Below are positions 45,801 to 55,449 of a stretch of 64,000 nucleotides of DNA, one piece after another. The DNA is taken from positions 558,001 through 622,000 of the forward strand of contig JAUIRK010000934.1 in NCBI GenBank assembly GCA_030549495.1. Reading direction: 5' to 3'. The notes below the pieces were generated by a model that had not been told where the DNA came from, searched no databases, and saw only the letters and a program-made list of their open reading frames with translations. Each line of letters opens with the position of its first letter. The first letter of the stretch is position 1. The DNA is from Nectonema munidae (lineage: Eukaryota; Nematomorpha; Nectonematoida; Nectonematidae). The position numbers were made by a program, and so were the translations under genes.

Positions 45801-48385
45801 TTAGAAGAGTTATCCAACGTCTTGATGTTATATAAGATATTATATTATAATTATGAATATATATTCATATTGTCTAAAACAAAAGTGATATACAATTCAA
45901 TGAACGCGTAACGTTCGTTATAAAGAACAATGTGTTTCAAAACACGTAATCTATAAATAAAACTAATCGCATAGCGTTTAATTTTTAATGCTCTAAATAT
46001 TACATTACTCCAATATAATTTCAGCTAAAATGAGAGATTGTAATTGAAAGCGCATTCTTGCTTGATTTCATCATTGGTGTTGAAATCGAAATGAAAAAAT
46101 CTACCAAGATATGTTGAGGATTGTAAACGACGTAGAGATAACTGAAGAATGGTTTATTAAAATTTATATGTCACATGATGAAAATATCAGTAATCAATGA
46201 AATAAAGAAAATCAAATTAATGATTTTTCTTTTCGTTAAAACGAACATTTCGCTTTAATGGGTTTATAATAGTGATATAGATATATACGGTATCCCAAAA
46301 AGTTGGAATATAAAACCATGGATTCAGTTCCAGAACACAAATATTTCAGTGTCTGGCTCCGGCTTTGTCAATTTTTTTCTCAAGTTTTATAAAGTTTATT
46401 GTACTTAGTTCATAACCAATATATGAAATTCATATTTTGAAAAATTAGATAAAAATGATAAACCATATAAATCCTCATTTTTTTTTATATAAACAAAATT
46501 TATATATAATATATATAAATGTATATTCTTCTAGAAGTAAAATTCGGACACCTATTTTTATGTTTTGAGTTTTGACTCTACGGAAGTAAAGTGGATTAGT
46601 GTGAAGTACTTTTTCAAATTTTAAACTTATATTTTTGGGTCATAATATAACACTTTGAAATTTTTTTTTAGTCATTAAAATTTGAAAGAAATCCTAATAA
46701 TCCGGACTAATTTAATTTTGCAAATGCAAAAAATGTGTTTATTAATAAAAAAAGATTTTATTTTATTACATTTCTTTAACATTTAATCATATTATACACA
46801 TATACACAATGCATTTTGTTTCGCTTTTCTATCTAAGCTTCTTGACAATGACCGTAAGGTCGAAAATTTGAAGTAAATAATAAATTTGCTTTTGAAAAGT
46901 CGTGTTTTCTAAATACTCACTTCCTGTGTATTATTTTGTTTTCATCTTCAACTATGAAAAGTACCGACTTCGCCATATCAATTAAGAAAATTGAAAATTT
47001 TAAAATCCTGCAATATTTTAGTTCAATCGTACGTTTTCTTTTATTTTTTGATAGTATGGTTGAACATTAGTATGTTCTTTTTATCATTCAAAGCACAGAA
47101 ATTGATCAAATATTTTAAAATCATCTATTTTGATATTAAATCCTTCTTTTTTTCACAAAAAAACCATGTTCGGTCACCCCAACCTAATATTGAACGTTGT
47201 GCAATAAAAACAGAATAAACTAATTATTTTAATTCCAGACATATGAGCGACATTTATGATGTTACTGGCTCTGCCTCCATTTTTAAAAATTACTCCGAAA
47301 CCCTATATAAAACGAAACGCAAAAAAGAATTGTGCTTCCTCATAACTTTAGCCATCTTAACTAAGCACATATGTGCACACTTAGCATTTTCGCGAAAATA
47401 AATTTAGTGTGAAAGTTTTTAATGTATTTTCGAATATGTACAAATGTTCTATGCTTTTCAACTCCTTGTGACCCCCTGAAAAATATGGGATAACTTCCTT
47501 GGGCTTCGTAGCATCCAGACTAAGAAACGATTCGCTATGGGCTCAATTAAAGTTCGCAATAACGATGCTACATCAGTTCACCAGAATAAATTAAGATGTT
47601 AAAATGTAGGCTACTATTTTCAACTTTACTTGTTTTATAACTGGTTTATTTTTTGGATAATAATCTGAGAAATTAAGTGAAAGTTTTACACTACATGAAT
47701 ATCGGAACTTTTGCTCATTTAAACAAATATCATGACTGCCACCTCTGATCTTATTGTATTAGTTCAAATATTTCTAAATTACAGTTTTACCACAGATTGG
47801 GTGTTCAATCTTTTTATCTGATGGACCAATTCTGAATAATAAGTACCTTTTGTGGATTTCAATTATGGTGATCTGTTATTCAAAATGAAATATAAAACTT
47901 TATTCAAATAAATTTAATTGCATTTCTGACATTCCTTTTCTTTTACAATTTTTTTTGACAACGAAATTTACTTATTTATTTTTTCATTATTTTTTTTATT
48001 ATTTTTTTGGATTTCATCAAACGTTTTCGTCCGCCTATATAAAATTTATTTCAATCAATTGACAATAATATAAAAATTTGGGGGAAGAAGCCGAATTTTT
48101 ATTGGCCATTCATTATACATTTATCCCGGTTTTTGGCTATAGTTTGATCTTTGACGATACACCTTGATTTTTGGTTGGAAATAATAAGCGGAATCCATTC
48201 ATTGTTGATGGTAATATACTGTGTTTTAAATGTAGGTTGATGAGAATGGACAAGTCAACAGACTACGAAAAGAATGCAGTGGTGGGAAGTGTCTTGCAGG
48301 AGTTTTCATGGCTCAGCACTATAACAGACAGTACTGCGGTAAATGCCACCACACCATTGTATTTGGTCAGTCCGACGAAAAGTGA
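36793..48385 (+). CDS. RpS27A: Divergent ubiquitin-like / ribosomal protein S27a fusion
   Basis: Coding exons 36793-36840, 36901-37063, 42431-42546 and 48236-48385 join to 477 nt (158 aa; usual length about 156). The C-terminal 81 residues are a clear eS31/RpS27A: basic [35 protein letters not shown], and a zinc ribbon with CSGGKC and YCGKC. The N-terminal 77 residues align along the whole of ubiquitin and end in LGG followed by GKKK, so the usual protease cut after Gly-Gly is preserved. They are far from canonical: K6, K11 and K33 are lost, K48 becomes R, K27/K29/K63 are retained, I44 becomes V, V70 becomes S and R74 becomes L (one residue is inserted near the start and one near position 54). 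The S27a part joins the 40S ribosomal subunit; the leader acts as a co-translational chaperone-like tag in the family. Whether the released moiety still conjugates is unknown. There are precedents for divergent leaders (nematode UBL-1; FUBI on S30). A spliced 5' UTR is possible (acceptor-like TTTTAG at about 36780). Confidence 0.88.
36901..37063 (+). CDS. RpS27A: RpS27A exon 2 (rest of the ubiquitin-like fold)
   Basis: Starts [14 protein letters not shown] after [24 protein letters not shown] and TKDSTVDL align with GIPPDQQRLIFAGKQL and QKESTLHL. The donor GTACTT splits a Ser codon completed by exon 3. Confidence 0.85.
37339..39601 (-). mobile_element. piggyBac element with TTAA ends in RpS27A intron 2
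   Basis: TTAA at 37335-37338 and 39602-39605. The left end CCTTTTTCGTGGCA and the inverted right end CCTTTTATGTAGCG agree at 10 of 14 bases. A palindrome, TTCCCACATGGGAA, sits near the right end (39570) and again at about 39228. The element is 2,263 bp and encodes a broken transposase. Its lineage differs from the piggyBac relics at 32.3 and 57.3 kb. Confidence 0.85.
37481..39120 (-). pseudogene. piggyBac transposase, multiply frameshifted
   Basis: From the minus-strand start: an acidic N-terminus with [33 protein letters not shown] and [27 protein letters not shown] and [20 protein letters not shown] with the second catalytic Asp; TKGAYK; then [14 protein letters not shown] and the C-terminal Cys-rich domain ([20 protein letters not shown]). 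These are the expected piggyBac parts in the right order, but on at least four frames. Confidence 0.85.
39840..41020 (-). mobile_element. RTE-like LINE fragment (endonuclease and linker)
   Basis: Minus-strand reading gives an apurinic endonuclease piece (40953-40741) with [20 protein letters not shown] and [14 protein letters not shown], then a linker with [20 protein letters not shown] and [11 protein letters not shown]. This is the order found in RTE/BovB-like ORF2. The two parts are separated by a piggyBac MITE (40380-40509), which must have inserted after the LINE. Confidence 0.8.
40380..40509 (+). mobile_element. piggyBac-type MITE, copy 3 (130 bp)
   Basis: TTAA at 40376-40379 and 40510-40513, with CCCATTTACGGCCAATG and CTTAAATGGG ends. 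It is nested in the LINE at 39840-41020. Confidence 0.88.
41601..42070. mobile_element. Foldback element with C/G tract in its arms
   Basis: The left arm GTACTTATGGGTTATCTC plus a run of C and ATTCTAAAAATTTTT is repeated inverted on the right (AAAAATTTTTAGAGT, a run of G, GAGATAACCCATAAGTAC). The arms are about 45 bp. The AT-rich core contains a direct duplication of 93-94 bp (41667-41760 and 41790-41882). It has no coding capacity and lies in RpS27A intron 2. Confidence 0.8.
42431..42546 (+). CDS. RpS27A: RpS27A exon 3 (Gly-Gly junction and basic domain)
   Basis: Acceptor TTTTTAG. Codes CKILGG, the predicted cleavage point, then [15 protein letters not shown] and [10 protein letters not shown]. 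The donor is GTATGC, phase 0. Confidence 0.93.
42974..43153 (+). CDS. Small ORF, possible secreted peptide precursor
   Basis: A 59-residue frame starting [13 protein letters not shown], a short hydrophobic segment that could be a signal peptide, followed by a hydrophilic chain with dibasic sites (TKK, VRKK, NEKR) and ending FIHR. It lies inside RpS27A intron 3 on the same strand. A TTTCTAG acceptor sits just upstream at 42947-42953, so it might instead be a terminal exon of an unseen gene; its phase does not fit RpS27A exon 3. No homolog recognised. Existence as a gene is unproven. Confidence 0.3.
   Translation: MKGLFTIINLCSADKIDQTKKVDSDLIDTSLVYGVRKKIFNEKRDNDDSSLNESLFIHR
44280..44850 (-). 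repeat. Strand-biased retroelement-like segment
   Basis: The minus strand is markedly A/C-rich, unlike the surroundings, with pieces such as [10 protein letters not shown] reminiscent of Jockey-like C-termini. It includes a hairpin, TTACACCACCAAGGTAGGTTGGTGTAA in two arms, at 44389-44415. Similar composition to the LINE relic at 49.1-51.1 kb but inverted. Class uncertain. Confidence 0.35.
45454..45798. mobile_element. hAT-type MITE (345 bp)
   Basis: Ends CATTGGTTCCCAAACT and (complement) CAGTGGTTCCCAAACT are inverted repeats. The flanks GTTTAGTA (45446-45453) and GTTTAGAA (45799-45806) agree at 7 of 8 bases, as a worn 8 bp target duplication. No coding capacity. Located in RpS27A intron 3. 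Confidence 0.85.
46351..47300 (+). repeat. Dispersed repeat family A, split copy
   Basis: Matches the copy at 8798-9370 in two parts: 46351-46700 and about 47181-47300. The intervening ~480 bp has no counterpart there and is presumably an insertion, or a deletion in the other copy. Confidence 0.6.
48236..48385 (+). CDS. RpS27A: RpS27A exon 4 (zinc ribbon)
   Basis: Acceptor AAATGTAG. Codes [35 protein letters not shown] and FGQSDEK then TGA. The four zinc-binding cysteines are present. Confidence 0.95.
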   Translation, partial: VDENGQVNRLRKECSGGKCLAGVFMAQHYNRQYCGKCHHTIVFGQSDEK

Positions 48386-48573
48386 TTTCAAAAAATAAAG
48401 CAACTTGAATTTCTTTTTTCTACTTTTTACTTTTTACTTTTTTAGGGTAGCGGGAGATTTTCCCGAAACTTTTTTTACTAAACCGACATTTCACCGAATG
48501 GAGCTTTTGTGATGTAACTTCTAGTAGATAAAATTATTCATCACAATTTGTGTATAGAAGTTATGAATAATAA

Positions 48574-48579
48574 AATAAA
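48574..48579 (+). terminator. Candidate RpS27A polyadenylation signal
   Basis: AATAAA within an AATAAAATAAAA-type cluster, about 190 bp downstream of the RpS27A stop codon. Confidence 0.4.
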
Positions 48580-49129
48580 ATAAAAATTACTCTGTTGTTG
48601 CGCCTCCCATAGAAAACTTTATATAAATATGCTAAATCAAAGGAATAAGAACATTTGTATAAAACATATTTATCATGCGTGCAATAATACACAGAAGCAC
48701 GCCTTTTAGAAAAACCTATTTTCAACCATATGTTTCTTGGGTTAGAGACCTTTTGTCGCTAAAATAATAAAGGAAAGATTGTTTGCATCATCGCTATTTT
48801 TGATTATTCAAATAACTCCCATCTCTTTAAAATCAAGCATAACAATATTTAAAAAACTGTATAGTGATAAATTATATTCAATCAATCCACTAAAATTAAA
48901 AACCATATCACCACATTTGCCAATTATCATTAGCTAACAATCAAATGACTATTTCCAATACAAATTATGCAAGGTGATTTTGATTATTGTACATTATAAA
49001 ATCAAAAGCACCATTATTCTCAACTCAGATGTTGCTTTCAAATCTCTCCAGCCTTGACGTGTTGTAACGCTTTCGTAATTTCGAAACACATCGGAGAGAA
49101 ATCATTCTGTCTCCCAAAAGGAAGATCCA

Positions 49130-51080
49130 ACTTCGATCCTGGCCAAGTGGTTGGATGACTTCTGTCTGGGGACGTGAGAAAGACCCAGGGCCAAAAATAT
49201 GGATGTGTGAAACCTGCAACAAACATAAAACACGCCGTCATACTTCTCTACTCTGCAACTCATCTACTCCACATTACAATCCAGCAAAATCACAATGAAT
49301 GAAAATTCCTATTCAACAACTGTGCCAAAGACAAAGCAAAATCACATAACGCATTAACGACAAAACATACACACCACAAAGGATACTACCCAATCACAAC
49401 TCAAAAATAAGCATCACATAACACTGAAGATTCTACAAATCAACACTCAAGTGACAAGAACTAACACGAAATAGACATCAAAAAACAAAACCAACTACCA
49501 GACAAAAAATTCCAAAGATTATTATTTATTTAAAATTTGGTACAACCAACAACCCAAATAAGAAGGCGGAATACTTACATTCATAAAGATATCACTTTCA
49601 CGCCATTAACAACCAACAGAAAATAGAACCACACACAATCAAAATACACCTAACTCCTAAAAAACACTACAAACTCAGACCATTGTATACTGAAGACACA
49701 GACATCACAAACACTTTTACTCATCTGACGATATTATTGCATATTCAGAACTTTTGTTCTAAGAAAAAGCTACTCTATTCAACAAATACTTCTCAAACAA
49801 CGATGCTATAAATAAAGAAGCCCTGCTAACTACATTCAAAATGGAAGCAGTACATGGTCTCCCATAACATCTACAAGCAGTAAATAAAAATTGCAAATAA
49901 TTCAAAGCACAGCCCTCTGAACAATAACAGGATGTTCAACGGACACAAATACTCAACACTTACACAATGCAACTCAAATACTACCTCTAAAACAATGCTT
50001 CCAATCCTTTGTTTTCTCAACGCCCATTTTAACGCATTTAAGGCCAAGCAAAGCAGACGATATCTAAAAAAACGCAGACGATTTATATTCAAAGTCATTG
50101 AAAAAAGCAGACGAAGATGAAATTACTTATGTTCCAAAATAGGAACATTGGCCGTAAATGGGTTAAATAAAAAGTTTACTTTACTGCCCATGAATATAAA
50201 ATAAAATGAAAATTTTTTACAGCATAAAAAAGTGTTAGCAAATTATATTTATCAAAAAAATTAACCAAGAGTATATTTATTTATCTATATCAATGGCCTC
50301 TCTGAACTTGATGCTTCATAATTTTCTTGGTCTCCAGTTTTATTTACTTTCAACTGGTTTCTGTGCTACAAAGAAGGGCAAAAGTCTATCTTAACTAAAT
50401 ACGTGGATGGAAACAACCCAAATAGTAAGTCTTTTGTATCATCCACACGAAGGAAAAATGGCTTTGGGCTTAAATTAAAAAAACCTTTTGGCATTGATAA
50501 AATATTAGAGTTTAATAAAAACAAAATACATTCTTGTCATTTTTTCTGAGAAAGCTTTTTACACGCTTAGTGTGTCTGAAAAAATAATTGATATATGATA
50601 AGGAATCGTTCACAAACGATAAAACACTACATCCTATACATCACCTTACAACACAACTCGATTCAAAAAACAAAGAATTCGCTAACATCAATTATGCACT
50701 AAACTTGTAAACACAACTCCAAACGTAACCAACCATTAAACATAACATGTCAAGAATACTCACACAAATAGTTCAAGACCATCTACATTCTACACCAAAG
50801 AAGCACTTCCCCAAACAAATCACCTCTACTCAACGCATACCCCCACAAAATCTCAGCAACCCTGGAAGACACAAGAATGCCCACTCTGTCAATATCACAC
50901 ACACACTACCTATTTACATTCCCACACATTCACACTACTCTGAAAGATCTCTAGGGAAACCCGGTTAAAGTAGCGAAATTTCTAGCCACGTGGTCTGAGA
51001 GGCTGGAAGCGATTCCAGAGTTAGGATCTTACTGGCAGAGAAGTAATGTCGTAAATAACGACAACGCCAATTCACTATAA
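49130..51080 (+). mobile_element. Jockey-like LINE relic, A/C-rich strand
   Basis: Plus-strand remnants in order: PKIWMCETCNKHKTRRHTSL with CNS (a Cys finger as in some LINE ORFs) near 49,190-49,250; TITGCSTDTNTQHLHNATQI near 49,925-49,990, matching the conserved TGCTxDTNxQHLHxET motif; and KDLWGNPVKVAKFLATWSER followed by NNDNANSL near 50,940-51,075, a C-terminal LWxNPxxVAxFL tail. Extensive loss between the first two parts shows internal deletion. A piggyBac MITE (50033-50162) and further AT-rich sequence up to about 50,600 interrupt it. Confidence 0.7.
50033..50162 (-). mobile_element. piggyBac-type MITE, copy 4 (130 bp)
   Basis: TTAA at 50029-50032 and 50163-50166. The left terminus is CGCATTTAAGGCC (one change from CCC) and the right is GTAAATGGG. 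Inserted in a Jockey-like LINE relic. Confidence 0.85.
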
Positions 51081-51759
51081 TGAAAATTCAATATCATCAT
51101 GGAGTATTAGCCAAACACTCACCAATGTAAAAAACTAATGAAGTAGAAAGAATTAGTGATTAATATAAAAATGAAAAAAAACAAAAATTTGAGTTATTTT
51201 TTTATTTTAATTTAAAAATTATGAGTATATCATACGCAAAGCTTTGCAATATTGTACTTTAAATATGGCATAATACAATAACAATAATTGCTATAATAAA
51301 AATATGATATAAAATGCACTTTGTTTGAAGAAGCCTAAATGAGCTACAGTAAATTTAGTATTGGTATTTTTTACTGAAAAATAGTAATAATGAAAATGCA
51401 AATTTTTCACACTAATTTTGGAACTCTGGTAACGCACACTTCAGTCTCTGTTTATATCCTTAAATGATTCCTCAAGAATCAAATTGAACATCTAAAATTA
51501 GTTATGAAACTGTTATAAGTTACACCATTCTCACTTCCGTCGCACCTTTTGCAATTCCGTTACGTTTTTTTAATATATTTTGTATTTTTCAAAATTTACT
51601 TATTTAAAAGAAGCCTTAGTTAGTCAAAATCAAATTATATAGAAAAAAAATAAGTGGGTTTCATCAGTACATATTTTCTTGGATATTGTCTATTTGTATT
51701 AATCACTAATGAGATAAACAGTGTAAAATTGAAAACAATACGATCAGAAAGGTAACAAA

Positions 51760-52040
51760 AGTCGATAAAGTATCAGAGAAAGTAGACTCAGGTGGACATG
51801 AGGATTACATCTCAGATGAATGGATGAGAAAAGATCAGGATCATATAGGAAAAGAGTGATGAATATGGACTCAGATGGTTGCATTGTTTAAGAAAGGATT
51901 TCAAAGCTGTTTTAAGGTTGCATGTTTAAGAAAGGATGGAAATGATGTCTGGGATAGACGAGAATGGAGAAAGAAAATTAGAAACATCAAAGCCATAGAA
52001 AATGGGAAAAGATGAAGAAAAGGAAGAAGAAGAAGATAAA
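51760..52040 (+). mobile_element. LINE C-terminal fragment
   Basis: Reads VACLRKDGNDVWDRREWRKK followed by IRN, the DRxxWRxxIR-type end of LINE ORF2 proteins, preceded by hydrophilic frame interrupted by stops. Short and decayed. Confidence 0.45.
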
Positions 52041-52380
52041 CAGTGGGATACGCGTTTTTCAAAATTAATATAATGTCAAAAAAATTTTAAGCCAAAGGAT
52101 GTAAGAAAATCGTTTACCTCGACTGACCGACTCAATAAATACTAACGACCTTCAGAATTATTTCTCTCACGCAGTCACGAACATGCAAAAGAGTTTAATT
52201 TGTTTAAATATTTTTTTGGTGAATAAATTTGTTGTTTAAAATGATTTGTCTTTGAATGAATGAAATTTCATCATATACAAAAATTTTAGGAATAATTGCA
52301 AAGTGCATCTTAGAATTGCAAAAGGGTGGAATGAAAATGGTATATGCAAACACAGATGCGTGCATCTTCTATACTTAAAC

Positions 52381-52386
52381 TTTATT
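52381..52386 (-). terminator. Candidate polyadenylation signal of the GPCR gene
   Basis: AATAAA on the minus strand, about 72 bp downstream of the GPCR stop codon at 52458-52460. Confidence 0.45.
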
Positions 52387-52457
52387 CAGTATAAATTTAG
52401 TGAACGCGACACATACGAAACTAATGTTATATAGACATGGGAGTGGGAAGCGAAGAA

Positions 52458-53450
52458 TCAGTTTCTTTTAAAAATATTTTTCAGAACGACTTTAAAGTTG
52501 GCATCGATAAAAAAGTAGAGGATGATTGCGAAGGTGTAGTTCGCAATTTCGCAAAAAGAAGCGATTATCAACTCGTATGATTTATCTTCTTGTTTGACTG
52601 AACGAAAAGTGCCCAGCCTGATGTTAATTATAGCAGTTGGGAACACGGTGATGATGTAGACCATTGAGAACATGAGCAGATTTCCACGCTGCCTTCTCTT
52701 AACATTTGGGTTTGGTCCGGAATGCGATATGTTATGAATTTTCTTACGCATAATGAAGAAGTTTTTGATGAAGAAGTGGATCTTGTAACTGATTGCCAAG
52801 ATCATGATGGAAGGAATGATGAAAATGAAGAGTTCTACGAAAATTCCATATATATTGTCGTTCAGAAAGTGAACAACGATGCAACTATGCTCTGTCATTA
52901 CGTACTGCTTGAGAAACAAGATTGGGATCGAATAGGCCAATCCTATGCACGGGATAAAGTAGGAGAGATACTTGAAGACGAAGCTGTTTCGCCATGCGGT
53001 CACTTTGTTGACATGCAAGAGTTGAACGTATCTGTCTAACACAAAGAGCACATACGAGTAGCGTGAGATGATCAAGAAGAATATTTCGATTGCTTTGAAC
53101 ACTGCCAAGTCCACGTAGAAGGTGTAGCAGGAAAAGTTCAGAGCAGTGCTCTTCAAATCCAGTATCAAATACATCGTGTACTTCGAGAAAAGATTTAGAG
53201 AGAGGATTGTGCTGGATAAGATGAAGTATTCCAGGAACTTGTAGCCAACGTCCTTTTTCACGATATCTGTCAAAAATTTGCACGACCAACCATTTATCAG
53301 TACTCCTAGCAGAGTCAGAGAAATCATTGATTTGATGAAGAGGCTGTACTCGTATGGAAATTTCATCGTGTCTAGGTATACCTCCTGCCTCTCTAGGGTA
53401 TCGTTTACGGCAAATTCTGAATTTTCCCATATGAAAATCTTTATGCTCAT
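52458..53450 (-). CDS. Class A (rhodopsin-like) G protein-coupled receptor
   Basis: A single open frame of 330 residues with seven hydrophobic segments at about 36-58, 72-97, 112-137, 158-181, 200-229, 257-278 and 292-315. LDRYV at 138-142 is the DRY motif ending TM3. C108 and C190 can form the usual TM3-loop disulfide. P213 (TM5) and the FP at 270-271 (TM6) are the conserved prolines. An N-linked site is possible at N16. Unusual: TM7 has AIILY where NPxxY is expected, and TM2 (ILSLNLF) lacks the sodium-binding Asp. An in-frame stop lies 24 nt upstream of the chosen ATG on the minus strand, but TTTTTATTTAG just before it could also be an acceptor for a 5' exon. A paralog lies at 63.2-64 kb and a duplicated piece at 55.4-56.3 kb. 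Ligand unknown; a peptide or lineage-specific chemosensory receptor are both possible. Confidence 0.88.
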   Translation of the reverse strand: MSIKIFIWENSEFAVNDTLERQEVYLDTMKFPYEYSLFIKSMISLTLLGVLINGWSCKFLTDIVKKDVGYKFLEYFILSSTILSLNLFSKYTMYLILDLKSTALNFSCYTFYVDLAVFKAIEIFFLIISRYSYVLFVLDRYVQLLHVNKVTAWRNSFVFKYLSYFIPCIGLAYSIPILFLKQYVMTEHSCIVVHFLNDNIYGIFVELFIFIIPSIMILAISYKIHFFIKNFFIMRKKIHNISHSGPNPNVKRRQRGNLLMFSMVYIITVFPTAIINIRLGTFRSVKQEDKSYELIIASFCEIANYTFAIILYFFIDANFKVVLKNIFKRN

Positions 53451-53526
53451 ATCTTCTAAATAAAAACAATTTCTTTACATCCCTTTGCAATAAATAATAA
53501 GGAAGTGCTATAATCCAGGAGGACAC

Positions 53527-55449
53527 TAATTTTCAACCTCGCGTTCTATTGAAGTTTATGTTAGTATTAATTAAAATTCTGTTGGATAGAAATGTCAATA
53601 ACGGATGTTGCGTTAGATTCAGTCAATGAATCCTGCTGAATAAGCCTACCTAAAGTGTCTTGTTTTACTGCGAGGAATTAAATCTATTTTACAGACCAAA
53701 ACTTAAAAAACATATAATTTTGCAATTACAATTACTAAAAAATTTTTTTAGTCAATAATAAAATAACAGAGTGGTTTGAATATGTACAATTTAATTTATG
53801 TATCTCCGTCCTCACTGACTGGAATTTAAATAAATTAAAGAATTTTAACAAGAAATAAAAAGAAGCATGCGTAAAATATAGATATATTTTTCTCAATTAT
53901 GTCACGATTTATCAATAAAATATTTTTCACAGGAAAAAGTTTCAAAAGTGTCAATTTTTCATTCGCTATTTGACCAGATGGACACTAAAATTTCTAAAAA
54001 AAAAATTTAACACTTAACAATAATGGATCCCCCCAAAAAGTTGTAAGTTTGTGCAATCCAAGCCGGATATTCCCACCGACCAGAGCTCTATTGTAGATGC
54101 CAGGGTGTATGCTTTAAAAGTATGCATGAGTAAACGTCAACTGTTTTTATGGATGCGGCACATCTGGCGAATTGATTTTTTTTCTAAATAAGCAGTAAAG
54201 ATAGAGAGAAAGTAATTTAAATTAATTAAAAAATCAAGTATGACATTTGACATACGGAAAAGTATAAAATGAGCTATTTTCGACATCCGTTTTTCTATTG
54301 TCAATATATTGAAAATTGTATATTAAAATTTAATTAAAATTTGTAAATACAAATTAAATTTAACCCTGATCTAACATAATAAAACTTTTAAAGGTGTTTT
54401 CTGAAGTTGGAATTAAGCAGACCTTGGTAAAATATGCAGAACGAAAGTACGAGACTTATTCCATTGGATCCAATGTTGAGGATTTATAACTTGACTCCGT
54501 TGGACACCTCCATCCGCGTTATAGAGGATCTATTGTGTAGCGAAGTAAGCAATGTGCTAACCTTTATAGCAGCACGTTAAATGCTCCTGGAACTACTTGT
54601 AAAGTGAAAACTTTTGAAGATTTAGCGAGGAAAATATATAAAGAAGAAAGGCCAAGAAAGCTACCTGCACAAGCGAAAATGGAATCAATGAATTAAAATA
54701 AAATTTAACACAATGCTTTTCATCACAATATAGGAAGAGGGAGAGGGAGAGAGAGAGAGAGAGTAGAACTTAATTAAAAAAGTGAGCGATCGCAAAGGAT
54801 AACATTAATTATTTCTTTTGCTCCTCTTAACATGCATTTTATTAAATTATAAATCTCTACTCTTTTAGGAAGGCATTGATTTGCTGCTATCTTATCTTCT
54901 TTTCTAGGAGAGAAACAAAATGGAAGATCTTTAGTTAAAAAAATGTACTGAAGTAGTCTTTCACCTTCCTTGCCTTACAAATTATTATTATTATTACTAT
55001 TGAGTGTGTATACATTACATACATACTTTCCATTATTATCAGCAAAACAATCTCCTCGCTTTCCCTGTTTCATGTAAAATCACCTGCGAGCGTTTCTCGC
55101 ATTTCGCAAATAAAGATTTCCTTTTGTAAAAGTCACAAGTAAATGAACAATGATAGCATCTTTTGATTTTATGCGAATTCACTAATCATACAAGTGGAGA
55201 TGTGCTGTTATGCCTTTTACAGGATGGAATGCTCTTGGCCAAATTACGCCCCAAAAGTAAATTAGCCAATTTAATACCAATGTCCCAAAAATGGACAGCA
55301 TACGATGTCCAGTTTTTGACTGGGAATTAATAAAAATTCAGAAAAGTCGTCGCCTTGGCCTGGTACTTAAAGGGTTAATGAACTTAATCCGAAAAATAGT
55401 CTCACACTACGTGTACATAAAGTGTGTTTAATTTTAAGTAAGCAAGATC
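53527..55449. other. Intergenic between GPCR and its duplicated fragment
   Basis: AT-rich. A GA microsatellite lies at about 54,729-54,765. A coding-like block at 54.43-54.70 kb is listed separately. The end of the stretch (about 55,250-55,380) closes with AAAGGGTTAA, possibly another piggyBac-type terminus without a visible partner. Confidence 0.35.
54434..54907 (+). CDS. Candidate tiny two-exon ORF
   Basis: ATG at 54434 opens MQNESTRLIPLDPMLRIYNL and continues to LLCSE, directly before a consensus donor GTAAGC at 54545. An acceptor, CTACTCTTTTAG, ends at 54868; splicing in phase 0 adds EGIDLLLSYLLF and a stop at 54905-54907, 49 residues in all. In another frame, 54594-54700 reads KTFEDLARKIYKEERPRKLP, also coding-like. 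I recognise no family. It may be a decayed gene copy and not an active gene. Confidence 0.2.

Noticed and set aside
48171-48398. 75-residue open frame over the last RpS27A exon
   Set aside because: It is out of frame with the conserved zinc ribbon; the spliced frame starting at 48236 is the real one.
49025-49241. Two minus-strand open frames
   Set aside because: Antisense to the Cys-finger remnant of the Jockey-like LINE.
52722-53526. Open frames overlapping the GPCR, on the opposite strand (52722-53039) and in another minus-strand frame (52885-53526)
   Set aside because: They are shadows of the receptor reading frame; the GPCR frame has seven membrane segments and DRY, the others show nothing.
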